Source: a virus
IMG/VR virus record: IMGVR_UViG_3300010885_036069
Location: 1-64,000 of that record
DNA: 64,000 bases
Reading direction: 5' to 3' (one strand)
A model generated the notes under the pieces. The model ran no database searches. It had not been told where the DNA came from and was given only the letters and a program-made list of their open reading frames with translations. Shown in pieces: positions 14,486 through 21,440 of the stretch; the stretch's first letter is position 1; each line of letters begins with the position of its first letter. Made by a program: the position numbers and the translations under genes.

Positions 14486-14698
14486 ATGAGTACGAATTAC
14501 GAAGTGACGATCAAGTTTGTGGTGGAGGACGATGTTCCTGAAGAGGAACTCAACAACTTCCTAGGTGAACTTCAAGCCCCAGCAGACGATCCATCGATTG
14601 ATGCCTACGTCTACAGCGTGGCGGTCAAGTGGACCAACAGCAAGGGCGAGTCAGCGGGCAGCGCTCACGGGAAGGTGATCCCTGCGGACCTGCTCTGA
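14486..14698 (+). CDS. Small hypothetical protein
   Basis: 70 aa from ATG 14486; a GTG at 14477 overlaps the ribosome site and was rejected. MSTNYEVTIKFVVEDDVPEE and YVYSVAVKWTNSKGESAG suggest a compact beta-alpha-beta fold. Single-gene transcript from a class I cassette, ending at a GC-arm repeat. Confidence 0.65.
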   Translation: MSTNYEVTIKFVVEDDVPEEELNNFLGELQAPADDPSIDAYVYSVAVKWTNSKGESAGSAHGKVIPADLL

Positions 14699-14737
14699 TC
14701 GGAAACAGCCCAGGGGAAACCCTGGAGCTGCTCCGGC

Positions 14738-14767
14738 AGCCCCGCTGGATAGAAGCACGGCGGGACT
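14738..14767. repeat. GC-arm inverted repeat, copy 4
   Basis: AGCCCCGC and GCGGGACT arms 14 bases apart, between the convergent ends of the genes at 14486-14698 and 14817-15365. Confidence 0.65.
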
Positions 14768-14816
14768 ACTGGAGCAGGCAAGCTCCCCCAGGAATCGGAG
14801 GAGCTTGTCTGCTGAG

Positions 14817-15365
14817 TCAGACCTGCTCGACTGCCTTCTCACGAAGATCGCTGATGGCATCAGACCACGCCTGCCAGTCCTCTTCGCCATTCTCGTCACT
14901 CTCCAGCGAAGGAAAGTCTGAGTCCGGCACGTCATGGACTGACCCATTGCCATTCTGGAATGAGGCAGCACCAATGGACTGCATACCCTCTTCGACCCAA
15001 TCGGTCTGAAAGGCGAGGGTCGGGAACAGTAGTGAAACTTGTTCTAGACCCTCTAGGGCCGGCGACCACGCGGTTTCGTACCTAATGACGAGGTAGTCAC
15101 CATTGACGGTGATCTGAGTTTCACAGTCGCCCCACTTGGTTCCCCAGTTTCGGAGGCACCACGAGTAGCCATCGTCGGTGAAGGCTTTTCCAAAGACGTT
15201 GCCTTCTTTGTCAAGGATGTCTTTGCCTTCGAGTTCCGTGGGAAACGGAACCAGGTTCTTGAGAATAGTGATGGACTCGTCGGCATTGGTAATTGCCGCC
15301 AGAAACTTCTGGAGTGATTCGGCATCGCCGGTAATCGTTAGGTTGTTATCGCACCAGTTGGGCAT
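14817..15365 (-). CDS. YubB/Api92-type ferredoxin-like-fold protein
   Basis: 182 aa. It starts MPNWCDNNLTITG, the signature of the DUF1281/YubB/Api92-like family found in plasmids and phages, and continues with GYSWCLRNWGTKWG and an acidic C-terminus. The family fold is ferredoxin-like; function unknown. Last of three leftward genes sharing one class I promoter. Confidence 0.8.
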   Translation of the reverse strand: MPNWCDNNLTITGDAESLQKFLAAITNADESITILKNLVPFPTELEGKDILDKEGNVFGKAFTDDGYSWCLRNWGTKWGDCETQITVNGDYLVIRYETAWSPALEGLEQVSLLFPTLAFQTDWVEEGMQSIGAASFQNGNGSVHDVPDSDFPSLESDENGEEDWQAWSDAISDLREKAVEQV

Positions 15366-15367
15366 GA

Positions 15368-15511
15368 TCAGACCCTGCTTTCTGAGAAGATGTCGGTGAT
15401 TTCATCGTCAATGCACTTTCCATCGAGGCACAACTGGTGTGCTTCCTCAACGCTTTCTGCTTCGACGATGAAGGTTTGTCTGCGATAGACGGTAACTGTG
15501 TAGTTGGGCAT
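15368..15511 (-). CDS. Very small hypothetical protein
   Basis: 47 aa from ATG 15511 (MPNYTVTVYRRQTFIVEAES). The strand-helix pattern with ESVEEAHQLCLDGK resembles short ferredoxin-like phage proteins. It starts 2 bases after the upstream stop and ends 2 bases before the next start, so coupling is clear. Confidence 0.62.
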   Translation of the reverse strand: MPNYTVTVYRRQTFIVEAESVEEAHQLCLDGKCIDDEITDIFSESRV

Positions 15512-15513
15512 TC

Positions 15514-15783
15514 TCAGACCTCCCCATCGCTCAGGAATGGATCCAGGTGGTGAGCTTCTGCGATGGCCCATGCCGGAGCAAAGTCCTCGCCTCGCCATTG
15601 GACACACTCGGGCAGCTCAATGGAGCGTTCGCTGTCATCCTCGTTGATAGCGTCAATGGCTGCGATACATACCGGAATCATTGACTGAGGGACGGCTGGG
15701 TAGTGATTCGACTGAAGGTGCCAAGACAGGGCGACCTCAATCGGAGCGTGTGCTGCTACATCTACTGCTAGTAATGCTCCCAT
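15514..15783 (-). CDS. Small hypothetical protein
   Basis: 89 aa from ATG 15783 (MGALLAVDVAAHAPIEVAL), with SWHLQSNHYPAVP and an acidic helical C-terminus. This NHYP-type sequence recurs in actinophage small genes, without a name. First gene of the unit; ribosome site AGAAAGGA. Confidence 0.62.
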   Translation of the reverse strand: MGALLAVDVAAHAPIEVALSWHLQSNHYPAVPQSMIPVCIAAIDAINEDDSERSIELPECVQWRGEDFAPAWAIAEAHHLDPFLSDGEV

Positions 15784-15800
15784 GATGGGTTCCTTTCTGT

Positions 15801-15854
15801 GGCGGGTACTTCCCGCCTTCATTGGTATAACGCACAATAATCGTAAAGTGTGCT
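15801..15854 (-). promoter_or_regulatory. Class I cassette with hairpin
   Basis: CACACTTT, GTGCGTTATAC, hairpin GGCGGG-AAGTA-CCCGCC, a perfect 6-bp stem, then AGAAAGG. It drives three genes. Confidence 0.75.
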
Positions 15855-15899
15855 GTGGATAACCTCGAGCTCCAGGTGTGGGCTAAGCAGTCCCGCTAC

Positions 15900-16088
15900 T
15901 CATACGCCCTCCTTCAGTTGAGCGGTAAAGATCACACCGTTAGGCGATTCAAGACGAATCAGACCATTGTCATCGGTGCTAATCGACCAAAGACTTTCAA
16001 CTTCATCGTCATCCAGCCCATCGTATTCCCACGCGGGAATGTCTGTTCGGAGTCGCAGATGCTCTATTGCTTCAATAAGTGAACTCAT
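15900..16088 (-). CDS. Small hypothetical protein
   Basis: 62 aa from ATG 16088 (MSSLIEAIEHLRLRTDIPAW). Acidic, helical at the start and beta-rich at the end (GLIRLESPNGVIFTAQL). Ribosome site AAGAAAGG and its own cassette. No family recognised. A lone half GC-arm (AGTCCCGC) follows its stop near 15884. Confidence 0.6.
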   Translation of the reverse strand: MSSLIEAIEHLRLRTDIPAWEYDGLDDDEVESLWSISTDDNGLIRLESPNGVIFTAQLKEGV

Positions 16089-16105
16089 AGTTTGCCTTTC
16101 TTCCT

Positions 16106-16157
16106 GGGGTATTTCCCCTTGTATAAGTATAACGCACTTACTCAGACAGAGTGTGCG
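16106..16157 (-). promoter_or_regulatory. Class I cassette with hairpin
   Basis: CACACTCT, GTGCGTTATAC, TTATAC, hairpin GGGG-AAATA-CCCC, then AAGAAAGG. Confidence 0.75.
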
Positions 16158-16585
16158 GTTGATGCCAGTTCTCGCGCCCATAGCGCGTAATCGGCATCGG
16201 AGTTGTCGTACCAAGATTCGAGAACACACCGAAGGGCGCTATCTGAAACTTGGTGATGGGTAACCTCGTCAAGAGCTTTAGGGTCATGCTGACCGTAGAT
16301 GTCGTAGTACCAACCGTCACCGTCAACCGCATAGAAGTGATCGCACATACAGGTACAGATACCGTCACCCATGTACGAGCATTCTTCAGGCTCTTCTTCA
16401 AAGCACTTCCAAGAGCCTACCGAAGCGGCAGTCCAGGTTGGATTCTGCTCTAAAAGGGCCGCGACATAGATGCCGCACCACCCCAGCGTGAACACGCTGC
16501 CGGCAGTCCCGCCCTCCATTTCGGGGATTTGCCCCAGGGCGGCGACATCCCGCAGGAACTGGACGGACTCGGGATACGCGCTCAT
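16142..16585 (-). CDS. Hypothetical protein with cysteine cluster
   Basis: 147 aa. The centre has a cysteine-rich stretch (SYMGDGICTCMCDHFYAVDG) that could bind metal, followed by WYYDIYGQHDP. Its 3' end overlaps the promoter of the next gene. The ATG overlaps the upstream stop by 4 bases. No family recognised. Confidence 0.62.
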   Translation of the reverse strand: MSAYPESVQFLRDVAALGQIPEMEGGTAGSVFTLGWCGIYVAALLEQNPTWTAASVGSWKCFEEEPEECSYMGDGICTCMCDHFYAVDGDGWYYDIYGQHDPKALDEVTHHQVSDSALRCVLESWYDNSDADYALWARELASTAHSV

Positions 16586-16749
16586 CCTTCGTTCCTCACT
16601 TCAATTGGAAGGGGGATTCCCCAAGAACTGAACGAGTCACGACGAGTGGCCGCTTGAATCGAATAGTCGTCAGCGACGATGTGGATTCCTTGAATGGTCA
16701 CGAGAACCTCGCTGCCATCCTCAAGGGTGACGATGATTGCTGTTTGCAT
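16582..16749 (-). CDS. Small hypothetical protein
   Basis: 55 aa from ATG 16749 (MQTAIIVTLEDGSEVLVTI), mostly beta with a final WGIPLPIEVRNEG. Ribosome site AGAAAGGC. It is coupled by ATGA to the 147-aa protein. Confidence 0.6.
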   Translation of the reverse strand: MQTAIIVTLEDGSEVLVTIQGIHIVADDYSIQAATRRDSFSSWGIPLPIEVRNEG

Positions 16750-16769
16750 GATTGGTGCCTTTCTGTTGT

Positions 16770-16811
16770 CGTTGTTATTAGGTAAACGCACGAAATGGTG
16801 CGGAATGTGCA
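16770..16811 (-). promoter_or_regulatory. Class I box without hairpin
   Basis: GCACATT, GTGCGTTTACC, TAATAA, read leftward. The leader carries ACAACGACAACAG instead of the usual hairpin. It overlaps the stop codon of the upstream gene. Confidence 0.6.
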
Positions 16812-17087
16812 TCACCAGTTTCGGAATGATCTTCCCCATCGCGGGCTAGTGCTACGAAGGTAGGTAGCGAGTTCGGGGTACTCCTCCTCTAGTGCCTGCG
16901 GAAGCAGGATGTGGATAGCAATGTCAACCGAACGAATGAACCGGCAAGGGCTACCCCAGGGGAACCGTGATACGGGTTTCTCCTCAGTCGCCCTAGCGAA
17001 CGCGAGGGATTCCTTTAGTCGAATGTCCCACGGGTCAATGCCGAGGTTGTTAGCGAATACGCGAACGGCCAGTATCGGGGTCACCAT
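16812..17087 (-). CDS. Hypothetical protein
   Basis: 91 aa from ATG 17087, whose first codons (ATGGTGA) overlap the upstream stop; a GTG at 17105 is an alternative. Helical, with VRVFANNLGIDPWDIRLKES, PWGSPCRFIRSVDIAIHILL and a basic C-terminus. No named family. Confidence 0.58.
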   Translation of the reverse strand: MVTPILAVRVFANNLGIDPWDIRLKESLAFARATEEKPVSRFPWGSPCRFIRSVDIAIHILLPQALEEEYPELATYLRSTSPRWGRSFRNW

Positions 17088-17257
17088 GACCCACGATCCC
17101 GACACGCCCGCTTGTTCGCTACCCGCTTACGGTCAGCGAAGGTATGTGCGCGAGTCCGGCGACCATCCGCTAGGGCGGCCACTCGCTCGGCACGTTCGCC
17201 AAGACGCATCGCAAGGATGTGTTCAGCGACATTCTGATTCTTTACTTTCTTAGCCAT
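17081..17257 (-). CDS. Basic small helical protein
   Basis: 58 aa from ATG 17257 (MAKKVKNQNVAEHILAMRL). Strongly basic, with RTRAHTFADRKRVANKRACRD; nucleic-acid binding is plausible. Ribosome site AGGAAGGAAG. Transcription could come from the class II box at 17290 or the class I box at 17335. Confidence 0.6.
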   Translation of the reverse strand: MAKKVKNQNVAEHILAMRLGERAERVAALADGRRTRAHTFADRKRVANKRACRDRGSW

Positions 17258-17289
17258 GATGCACTTCCTTCCTGTTGAGTTATGTAGGC

Positions 17290-17311
17290 AGAATACCATA
17301 AGGGTGAGACA
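17290..17311 (-). promoter_or_regulatory. Class II promoter box
   Basis: TGTCTC, ACCCTTATGG, TATTCT, read leftward. One mismatch in the first half. Confidence 0.55.
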
Positions 17312-17334
17312 CACCTAATCGGCGCATCATCCCT

Positions 17335-17371
17335 TCCCTACATAAACGCACGAAGAGCTATGGAATGTGCA
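17335..17371 (-). promoter_or_regulatory. Class I box without hairpin
   Basis: GCACATT, GTGCGTTTATG, TAGGGA. No conserved hairpin; the class II box follows 24 bases on. Confidence 0.55.
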
Positions 17372-17403
17372 TCCAATCGACGCCAGGAAATGCCGGCGCT
17401 GGG

Positions 17404-17452
17404 AGTCCCGAGTTATCCCCAGGTTTATCCACAGGGGAAACTCGGCGGGGCT
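17404..17452. repeat. GC-arm inverted repeat, copy 5 (reverse type)
   Basis: AGTCCCGA and GCGGGGCT arms flank GTTATCCCC and TTTATCCACA, two DnaA-box-like sequences. It follows the stop of the leftward gene at 17468. Confidence 0.6.
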
Positions 17453-17467
17453 ATCGGCCTGGGCCAC

Positions 17468-17638
17468 TCACTTAGTGAGCAGCTCAGCCGGGAGAAGGTG
17501 GCCTTCGATGTCGTTCCCGCACCCTTTGCAATACTCAATCCCATCGTCAATGAAGATGGTGGAGTACGCATCGCAGCAAGTAGTCGTACCGTCGGTCAAC
17601 CGAACGAAGGAAACCCTAAAGGGTTCGCGCTCGCTCAT
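17468..17638 (-). CDS. Small cysteine-containing protein
   Basis: 56 aa (MSEREPFRVSFVRLTDGTTT...). It has a CC pair near residue 21 and CKGC near 37-40, a possible zinc site. GGGAGGC is a strong ribosome site inside the end of the upstream gene, whose stop it overlaps (ATGA). No family recognised. Confidence 0.6.
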   Translation of the reverse strand: MSEREPFRVSFVRLTDGTTTCCDAYSTIFIDDGIEYCKGCGNDIEGHLLPAELLTK

Positions 17639-18030
17639 GATGCCTCCCTTGCGGGTACTGGAGTAGTTCGAATGACACCGTTCTCGTCAATGAAGGCCGT
17701 TCCGAAATTGATTCGGAACAGATACTCCACCGCCGTGATTGCCGATTGAGCGTCAATCGCAATAACCGGTTCACCGATTTGTTCGGATTTGTAGTGATCC
17801 CAAATGGTCACCGAGTAGGGACCGTTGGTATCCAGGAATGGACTGTCAATGTCGGTGATGAGCGCAAACCACGGTTTCGCATCCTTTGGATCTTCGCTGG
17901 TTTCACCGTCGATTTGATACGCCCAACAATCGCCACCGGTCCGAACGATTCCTGCGGTGTGCCACGGGAACTCGCGACCGGACATTGCCTTCACTAACGC
18001 CTTCTCAATTCCTATCTGGTGATGTTTCAT
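17635..18030 (-). CDS. Hypothetical protein
   Basis: 131 aa from ATG 18030; the longer frame to 18132 runs through another start and its leader. Contains GREFPWHTAGIVRTGGDCWAY and FALITDIDSPFLDTNG, then a helix and strand. Ribosome site AGAAAGGC. No named family. Confidence 0.62.
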   Translation of the reverse strand: MKHHQIGIEKALVKAMSGREFPWHTAGIVRTGGDCWAYQIDGETSEDPKDAKPWFALITDIDSPFLDTNGPYSVTIWDHYKSEQIGEPVIAIDAQSAITAVEYLFRINFGTAFIDENGVIRTTPVPAREAS

Positions 18031-18052
18031 TGTGTTGCCTTTCTGTTGAGGG

Positions 18053-18118
18053 TCACCTTGTGATGACCACGATCTTGGTGGGGAGGGGTGGGGGAGGGTT
18101 TTGATCCCGCTCCCCCAT
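18053..18118 (-). CDS. Possible micropeptide
   Basis: 21 aa (MGERDQNPPPPLPTKIVVITR) with AGGAAGGAAAC upstream, between the class I box at 18133 and the 131-aa gene. Its only support is the ribosome site; it may instead be a leader. Confidence 0.3.
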   Translation of the reverse strand: MGERDQNPPPPLPTKIVVITR

Positions 18119-18132
18119 GTTTCCTTCCTCAT

Positions 18133-18170
18133 GTACTAGTGAAACGCACGAAACGCCTAAGAATGTGCGC
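18133..18170 (-). promoter_or_regulatory. Class I box, back-to-back with the next
   Basis: GCACATT, GTGCGTTTCAC, TAGTAC, read leftward. Divergent from the rightward cassette at 18194, with 23 bases between the two CACA boxes. Confidence 0.65.
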
Positions 18171-18193
18171 GAAAGAAATCTCGAATACGCGCG

Positions 18194-18249
18194 CACACTT
18201 TAGGTCACTTGGTGCGTTTCACTAATACAAGCGAGGAAATGCCTCACTT
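18194..18249 (+). promoter_or_regulatory. Class I cassette with hairpin
   Basis: CACACTT (18194-18200), GTGCGTTTCAC, TAATAC (18223-18228), hairpin AAGCGAGG-AAATG-CCTCACTT with one internal mismatch, then AAAGAAAGG. Confidence 0.75.
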
Positions 18250-18264
18250 GAAAGAAAGGCAACC

Positions 18265-18477
18265 ATGTCAGCGAAATTTGGATGGGGCAGTGCAGCAGCA
18301 GCGCACCTTGTGATTCAGGGTGACGCTGGAGATTTCAAAGATGTTTGGGCGTGGGCGTGGAATCACTACGGTGAGAACGCGATGTACGCCGATTGGGCCG
18401 ACGGTTTCGTTGTCGGCCTTCAGGCATCGGGCTACGCCCTAGAGGGCGCGGGTCGGGCGGTTCTCGAATCGGCCTAA
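18265..18477 (+). CDS. Small hypothetical protein
   Basis: 70 aa (MSAKFGWGSAAAAHLVIQGD), aromatic and helical, with WAWAWNHYGENAMYADWADGF. Stand-alone rightward gene between leftward ones. No family recognised. Confidence 0.62.
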   Translation: MSAKFGWGSAAAAHLVIQGDAGDFKDVWAWAWNHYGENAMYADWADGFVVGLQASGYALEGAGRAVLESA

Positions 18478-18542
18478 CCGGTGGCCCCTCGGTGGAAACG
18501 CTGAGGGGCCATTGGCGCGCCTGGCCTTGAGCTGGCCCGACT

Positions 18543-18572
18543 AGCCCCGCTGGACTTATCCACAGCGGGACT
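18543..18572. repeat. GC-arm inverted repeat, copy 6
   Basis: AGCCCCGC, TGGACTTATCCACA, GCGGGACT. The spacer contains TTATCCACA, an exact DnaA box. It lies between convergent genes. Confidence 0.68.
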
Positions 18573-18580
18573 GAGGGTGG

Positions 18581-18730
18581 TCAAACTTCGACCAGCTCCC
18601 CATCAATCCAAACCAGGGAGGCGACATCCTCTTCGCATTGCCAACACGTGGTGGTGGCAGCGTTGGTGCCATGATCGCAGATGTCATAGACATCATCGGT
18701 CAACCAATAGGTTGCGGGGAAATTGGTCAT
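18581..18730 (-). CDS. Small protein with CxxC-type motif
   Basis: 49 aa from ATG 18730 (MTNFPATYWLTDDVYDICDH). CDHGTNAATTTCWQCEED gives a possible C..H..CxxC metal site. Ribosome site AGAAAGGC after a class I hairpin. No named family. Confidence 0.6.
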   Translation of the reverse strand: MTNFPATYWLTDDVYDICDHGTNAATTTCWQCEEDVASLVWIDGELVEV

Positions 18731-18746
18731 GATCGCCTTTCTGCTC

Positions 18747-18800
18747 GGGGGTATTTCCCCTTCGCTACTGGTGAAACGCACGAAGAGGCCCGAAATGTGC
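18747..18800 (-). promoter_or_regulatory. Class I cassette with hairpin, back-to-back with the next
   Basis: GCACATTT, GTGCGTTTCAC, hairpin GGGG-AAATA-CCCC, AGAAAGG. Confidence 0.72.
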
Positions 18801-18836
18801 ATCGGATCGCGAGGAAATCTTTCTGATCGATCAATG

Positions 18837-18890
18837 CACACTTCGGGTGGGTTCGTGCGTTTATCTATCAGAAGGGAGGAACGGCCTCCC
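18837..18890 (+). promoter_or_regulatory. Class I cassette with hairpin
   Basis: CACACTT (18837-18843), GTGCGTTTATC, TATCAG, hairpin GGGAGG-AACGG-CCTCCC, AAGAAAGG. Confidence 0.72.
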
Positions 18891-18904
18891 CAAGAAAGGC
18901 AAGA

Positions 18905-19138
18905 ATGGAAACCCGCACATTGCAGGACATCGCTCGGGAGATCCGCAGCGATTGGAAATCCCCCTACTTCGGGGCGGTCCCCTACCTGGATGCCCTGAGT
19001 AGCCTCGGGAGCGTCAACGACCGATTCGGTTACGATTCCGGTCGCGACATGGTGATCTACTTCCTCAGCAATGCCACGACGTGGCGAGGCGAAACCGCCC
19101 GCAGGGTCAAGGCTGAGCTGAAGGCCTTGCTCAAGTGA
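18905..19138 (+). CDS. Conserved actinophage small protein
   Basis: 77 aa. The pattern ALSSLGSVNDRFGYDSGRD, then FLSNATTWRGETARRVKAEL, looks like a conserved actinophage protein of unknown function that I have met in small-gene regions. Helical and positively charged at the C-terminus. Single-gene transcript. Confidence 0.7.
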   Translation: METRTLQDIAREIRSDWKSPYFGAVPYLDALSSLGSVNDRFGYDSGRDMVIYFLSNATTWRGETARRVKAELKALLK

Positions 19139-19172
19139 GATCCGGCCCCCTTCGGGGGGCCACTTCTCGACT

Positions 19173-19202
19173 AGCCCCGCTGGTGAAATAAGCGGCGGGA
19201 CT
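19173..19202. repeat. GC-arm inverted repeat, copy 7
   Basis: AGCCCCGC, TGGTGAAATAAGCG, GCGGGACT, immediately before a bidirectional terminator. Confidence 0.68.
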
Positions 19203-19205
19203 GCC

Positions 19206-19246
19206 AAACAAAAAACCCCCCAGCCATTTCAGCCAGGGGGTTTCTC
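19206..19246. terminator. Bidirectional terminator
   Basis: AAACCCCC and GGGGGTTT arms with an AGCC...CAGCC interior, T-rich on both strands, between convergent genes. Confidence 0.78.
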
Positions 19247-19256
19247 ATTTCTGAAC

Positions 19257-19592
19257 TCAGCGAAGATGCTGTTCAGCACTAAATATTGCCTCATCGAGGG
19301 TGTGGCAAATGGAATCAAGGTGTTCGCCATCCTCGGTGTAAAGGTCAAACCAGGCATTGAGACGCCAAGCGAGTAGATCCTCGTCGTCTGGGATTCCGTA
19401 GGGGAATGTTTCACGAAACTCTTCAGGAGTCCGTACCACATTCACCGTTCCAAAAATACCCTTACGGTCGAAGTAGAGAAGCGCTTCACCGTCACGATGG
19501 ATTTCTACGGTCTTGCCGGCCCCTTCAAACGTGAGAACGACACCGTTGTCATAAAACTCGGGTTCCTGGTGCTGGAAGATTGTTTCTATCAT
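19257..19592 (-). CDS. Hypothetical protein
   Basis: 111 aa: beta-rich first half (VVLTFEGAGKTVEIHRDGEALLYF), then WRLNAWFDLYTEDGEH and a helix. It overlaps the upstream micro-gene stop by 4 bases, using the AGAAAGGC inside that gene as ribosome site. No named family. Confidence 0.62.
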   Translation of the reverse strand: MIETIFQHQEPEFYDNGVVLTFEGAGKTVEIHRDGEALLYFDRKGIFGTVNVVRTPEEFRETFPYGIPDDEDLLAWRLNAWFDLYTEDGEHLDSICHTLDEAIFSAEQHLR

Positions 19593-19723
19593 CTGTTGCC
19601 TTTCTGTTTCACCGTTACATGAGCTTCGGCAAGGGTTAGTGCTGCCTCGGCATAGAGTCGGGCAGCTCGGTCAAGGTGGGCCAATCGAATGAATCGGTGG
19701 CTGAGATTGAGGAGAATCCTCAT
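19589..19723 (-). CDS. Small amphipathic helical peptide
   Basis: 44 aa (MRILLNLSHRFIRLAHLDRA ...). Basic, almost entirely helical, ending KQKGNR. ATG 19723 follows AGAAAGGCGTAACC. It overlaps the next gene's start (ATGA), supporting translation. Confidence 0.5.
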   Translation of the reverse strand: MRILLNLSHRFIRLAHLDRAARLYAEAALTLAEAHVTVKQKGNR

Positions 19724-19748
19724 GGTTACGCCTTTCTGTAGGGTGCTG

Positions 19749-19784
19749 TATCAGTATAACGCACGAAAGAGACAGAGTGTGCTG
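19749..19784 (-). promoter_or_regulatory. Class I box without canonical hairpin
   Basis: CACACTCT, GTGCGTTATAC, TGATAC, then a short leader ending AGAAAGG. Confidence 0.65.
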
Positions 19785-19806
19785 CATCTTTTCAATCCCA
19801 GCCAGG

Positions 19807-19837
19807 TGTCCCGCTGGGGTCGAGGGACGGCGGGACT
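19807..19837. repeat. GC-arm inverted repeat, copy 8
   Basis: TGTCCCGC and GCGGGACT arms, between the leftward gene ending at 19884 and the class I box at 19749. Confidence 0.58.
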
Positions 19838-19883
19838 ACTGGGGACGCTGATCCCGAGGATTTCTCCCCGGGACCTGATTGAC

Positions 19884-20249
19884 TCACTCCTCCCCACACT
19901 TGTCGGCGTCAGCGAGGGCGGCCTTGTGGGTCCATTGCCGGCGGCGAAGGCGGGCATAGTCGCTGATGATTACCTCAGCGTCGCCGCACTCAATGCACTC
20001 CTCGTGGGTGGCACCGGAATAGAGCGCCTCAACATAACCGCCGAGGTCACCGACCGATTCGAAGGCCTCTAGGACCTGATCGTGAGCGGCACCGTGGTTG
20101 ATTGCGTCGGCATAGGCGCCGATGGTGTCGCAGATGTACGGAGCGAGCTTGTAGACCTGTTCGATTTGCTCAGGTGAAGCTCCGGCGGCAATAGCGATTG
20201 CGTACTGCTCTGGCTCTGCTTCAGCAGGGGCCGGTGGGGTCGGGTACAT
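19884..20249 (-). CDS. Hypothetical repeat-helix protein
   Basis: 121 aa. Alanine-rich helices in ankyrin-like rhythm: YAIAIAAGASPEQIEQVYKL, YADAINHGAAHDQVLEAF, YVEALYSGATHEECIE. The three A-x-x-x-G-A[SAT] units are about 30 residues apart, a short internal repeat. A CIECGD motif follows. Possibly a protein-binding module. Confidence 0.62.
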   Translation of the reverse strand: MYPTPPAPAEAEPEQYAIAIAAGASPEQIEQVYKLAPYICDTIGAYADAINHGAAHDQVLEAFESVGDLGGYVEALYSGATHEECIECGDAEVIISDYARLRRRQWTHKAALADADKCGEE

Positions 20250-20264
20250 GAAATCATCCTTTCT

Positions 20265-20321
20265 CTGAAGGTATTTCCTTCAGTATCAGTATAACGCACG
20301 GAGCAATCCAGAATGTGCGCG
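20265..20321 (-). promoter_or_regulatory. Class I cassette with hairpin, back-to-back with the next
   Basis: GCACATTC, GTGCGTTATAC, TGATAC, hairpin CTGAAGG-AAATA-CCTTCAG: a 7-bp stem with a quite different sequence but the same loop. Confidence 0.78.
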
Positions 20322-20375
20322 CACACTTCGCAGCTCTGCGTGCGTTATACCTATACAAGCGAGGAAGTGCCTCGC
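20322..20375 (+). promoter_or_regulatory. Class I cassette with hairpin
   Basis: CACACTT (20322-20328), GTGCG (20340-20344), TTATAC, CTATAC, hairpin GCGAGG-AAGTG-CCTCGC (20359-20375), AAGAAAGG. The CACACTT directly abuts the leftward copy. Confidence 0.78.
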
Positions 20376-20389
20376 CAAGAAAGGCAAAC

Positions 20390-20668
20390 ATGAGCTTCGT
20401 ATCGGACGCTATGTCCCCTGAGGAGGTCGCTAAGCGACAGTCGAATCAGGGCCTCGTGATTGACGAGTCGTGGTCAGACCCGACCTACGGCACGACAGTC
20501 CGCAAGTATGTGCGCTACACCAACGGGTGGACCTACACCTTTGAGAAGCGCATCCTCCCCGACTACACGCGTTGGGCATGGAATGTCGCAGGACCTGATG
20601 GCTACTTCTTTGACGAGGCTGATTCTGAGGATGACGCCATCGCCATGATTTGGGCGCAGAGTCGCTGA
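20390..20668 (+). CDS. Hypothetical protein
   Basis: 92 aa from ATG 20390 (MSFVSDAMSPEEVAKRQSNQ). TVRKYVRYTNGWTYTFEKRI and YFFDEADSEDDAIAMIWAQ suggest a beta sheet with a terminal helix. Single-gene rightward transcript ending at a GC-arm repeat and terminator. Confidence 0.62.
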   Translation: MSFVSDAMSPEEVAKRQSNQGLVIDESWSDPTYGTTVRKYVRYTNGWTYTFEKRILPDYTRWAWNVAGPDGYFFDEADSEDDAIAMIWAQSR

Positions 20669-20736
20669 CCACGGTCAATCAGGTCCCGAGTGAACCGCCC
20701 ACTCGGGACCTGATGCGCGTCCGGGTCTGGGCGAGT

Positions 20737-20766
20737 AGCCCCGCTGGAAATAAGTGCGGCGGGACT
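20737..20766. repeat. GC-arm inverted repeat, copy 9
   Basis: AGCCCCGC, TGGAAATAAGTGCG, GCGGGACT spacing; between convergent genes. Confidence 0.68.
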
Positions 20767-20810
20767 GCTGGGGTCAATCGACTAGGGCCAGGCGCGCGTG
20801 CTGGGGCGCG

Positions 20811-20838
20811 AAAAAGGGGAGGGTTTCCCCTCCCCTCT
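20811..20838 (-). terminator. Terminator for leftward transcripts
   Basis: Read leftward: AGGGGAGG, 6-base loop, CCTCCCCT, then TTTTT. Confidence 0.78.
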
Positions 20839-20841
20839 CGG

Positions 20842-21180
20842 TCAGACTGCGGTGTAAAGAGCGTTCCACTCGTCAAAGCAGATTGGACCATCGTCGTTTC
20901 CTGACGATACCCAAATCTCCTTGCCATCACGGTCAAGTGATGCCGACCAATGAAGTATGTATTCGGCAGGTTCTGAGAGCGATCCCGCAAAGGTTTCGGT
21001 CGCTTCACCGTTCAGGTAAAGGATAAGACCCTTTGTCCATTCAGGGGCAACCTCAACCTCAAACTGTTCGCAGTAGGCCTCGGGAATGTCAATGGCATGA
21101 CTGAAATCGTCGTAACAGTCGCAGGCATCATCAACAAGTTTCTCAATGAAATCGGCGGGCTTCTCTAGCGTTGTTTCCAT
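20842..21180 (-). CDS. Acidic hypothetical protein
   Basis: 112 aa, very acidic at the start (METTLEKPADFIEKLVDDAC, CYDDFSHAIDIPEAY) with later strands (LHWSASLDRDGKEIWVSS). TTAGGAGGC ribosome site, fed by a class II box at 21215. No named family. Confidence 0.6.
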   Translation of the reverse strand: METTLEKPADFIEKLVDDACDCYDDFSHAIDIPEAYCEQFEVEVAPEWTKGLILYLNGEATETFAGSLSEPAEYILHWSASLDRDGKEIWVSSGNDDGPICFDEWNALYTAV

Positions 21181-21214
21181 TCTTGCCTCCTAAGGCGTTG
21201 TTGTTATGTAGATC

Positions 21215-21236
21215 ATTGTACGCAGGGGGTGTGACA
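21215..21236 (-). promoter_or_regulatory. Class II promoter box
   Basis: TGTCAC, ACCCCCTGCG, TACAAT, read leftward; the best match to a sigma-70 -10 among the ten copies. Confidence 0.6.
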
Positions 21237-21262
21237 GTTCCTTTCGGGCGGTCCCTGCGGTG

Positions 21263-21299
21263 TTACTAGTGAAACGCACCAAGTGGTCCGAAGTGTGCT
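21263..21299 (-). promoter_or_regulatory. Class I box without hairpin
   Basis: CACACTT, GTGCGTTTCAC, TAGTAA, read leftward, stacked upstream of the class II box. Confidence 0.62.
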
Positions 21300-21356
21300 G
21301 GGGATAAACCTGGGGATAACCTCGAGCTGGGGACAAACCTGTGGACAAGCTCGGGC

Positions 21357-21387
21357 AGCCCCGCTGGAACAAAAGGTCGACGGGACT
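21357..21387. repeat. GC-arm inverted repeat, copy 10
   Basis: AGCCCCGC with imperfect GACGGGACT, preceded by three GGGGATAA/GGGGACAA/TGTGGACAA words. Confidence 0.58.
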
Positions 21388-21404
21388 CCCAGCGGGCCAG
21401 GCGC

Positions 21405-21431
21405 GAAAAAACCCCCGCCCGAAGGCGAGGG
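21405..21431 (-). terminator. Terminator with UUCG loop
   Basis: Read leftward: CCCTCGCC, TTCG, GGCGGGGG, then TTTTTT. Confidence 0.82.
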
Positions 21432-21440
21432 CCAATTCAC

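Noticed and set aside
17360-17749. 129-codon rightward ORF
   Set aside because: It is the shadow of two well-supported leftward genes (17468-17638 and 17635-18030) with proper coupling.
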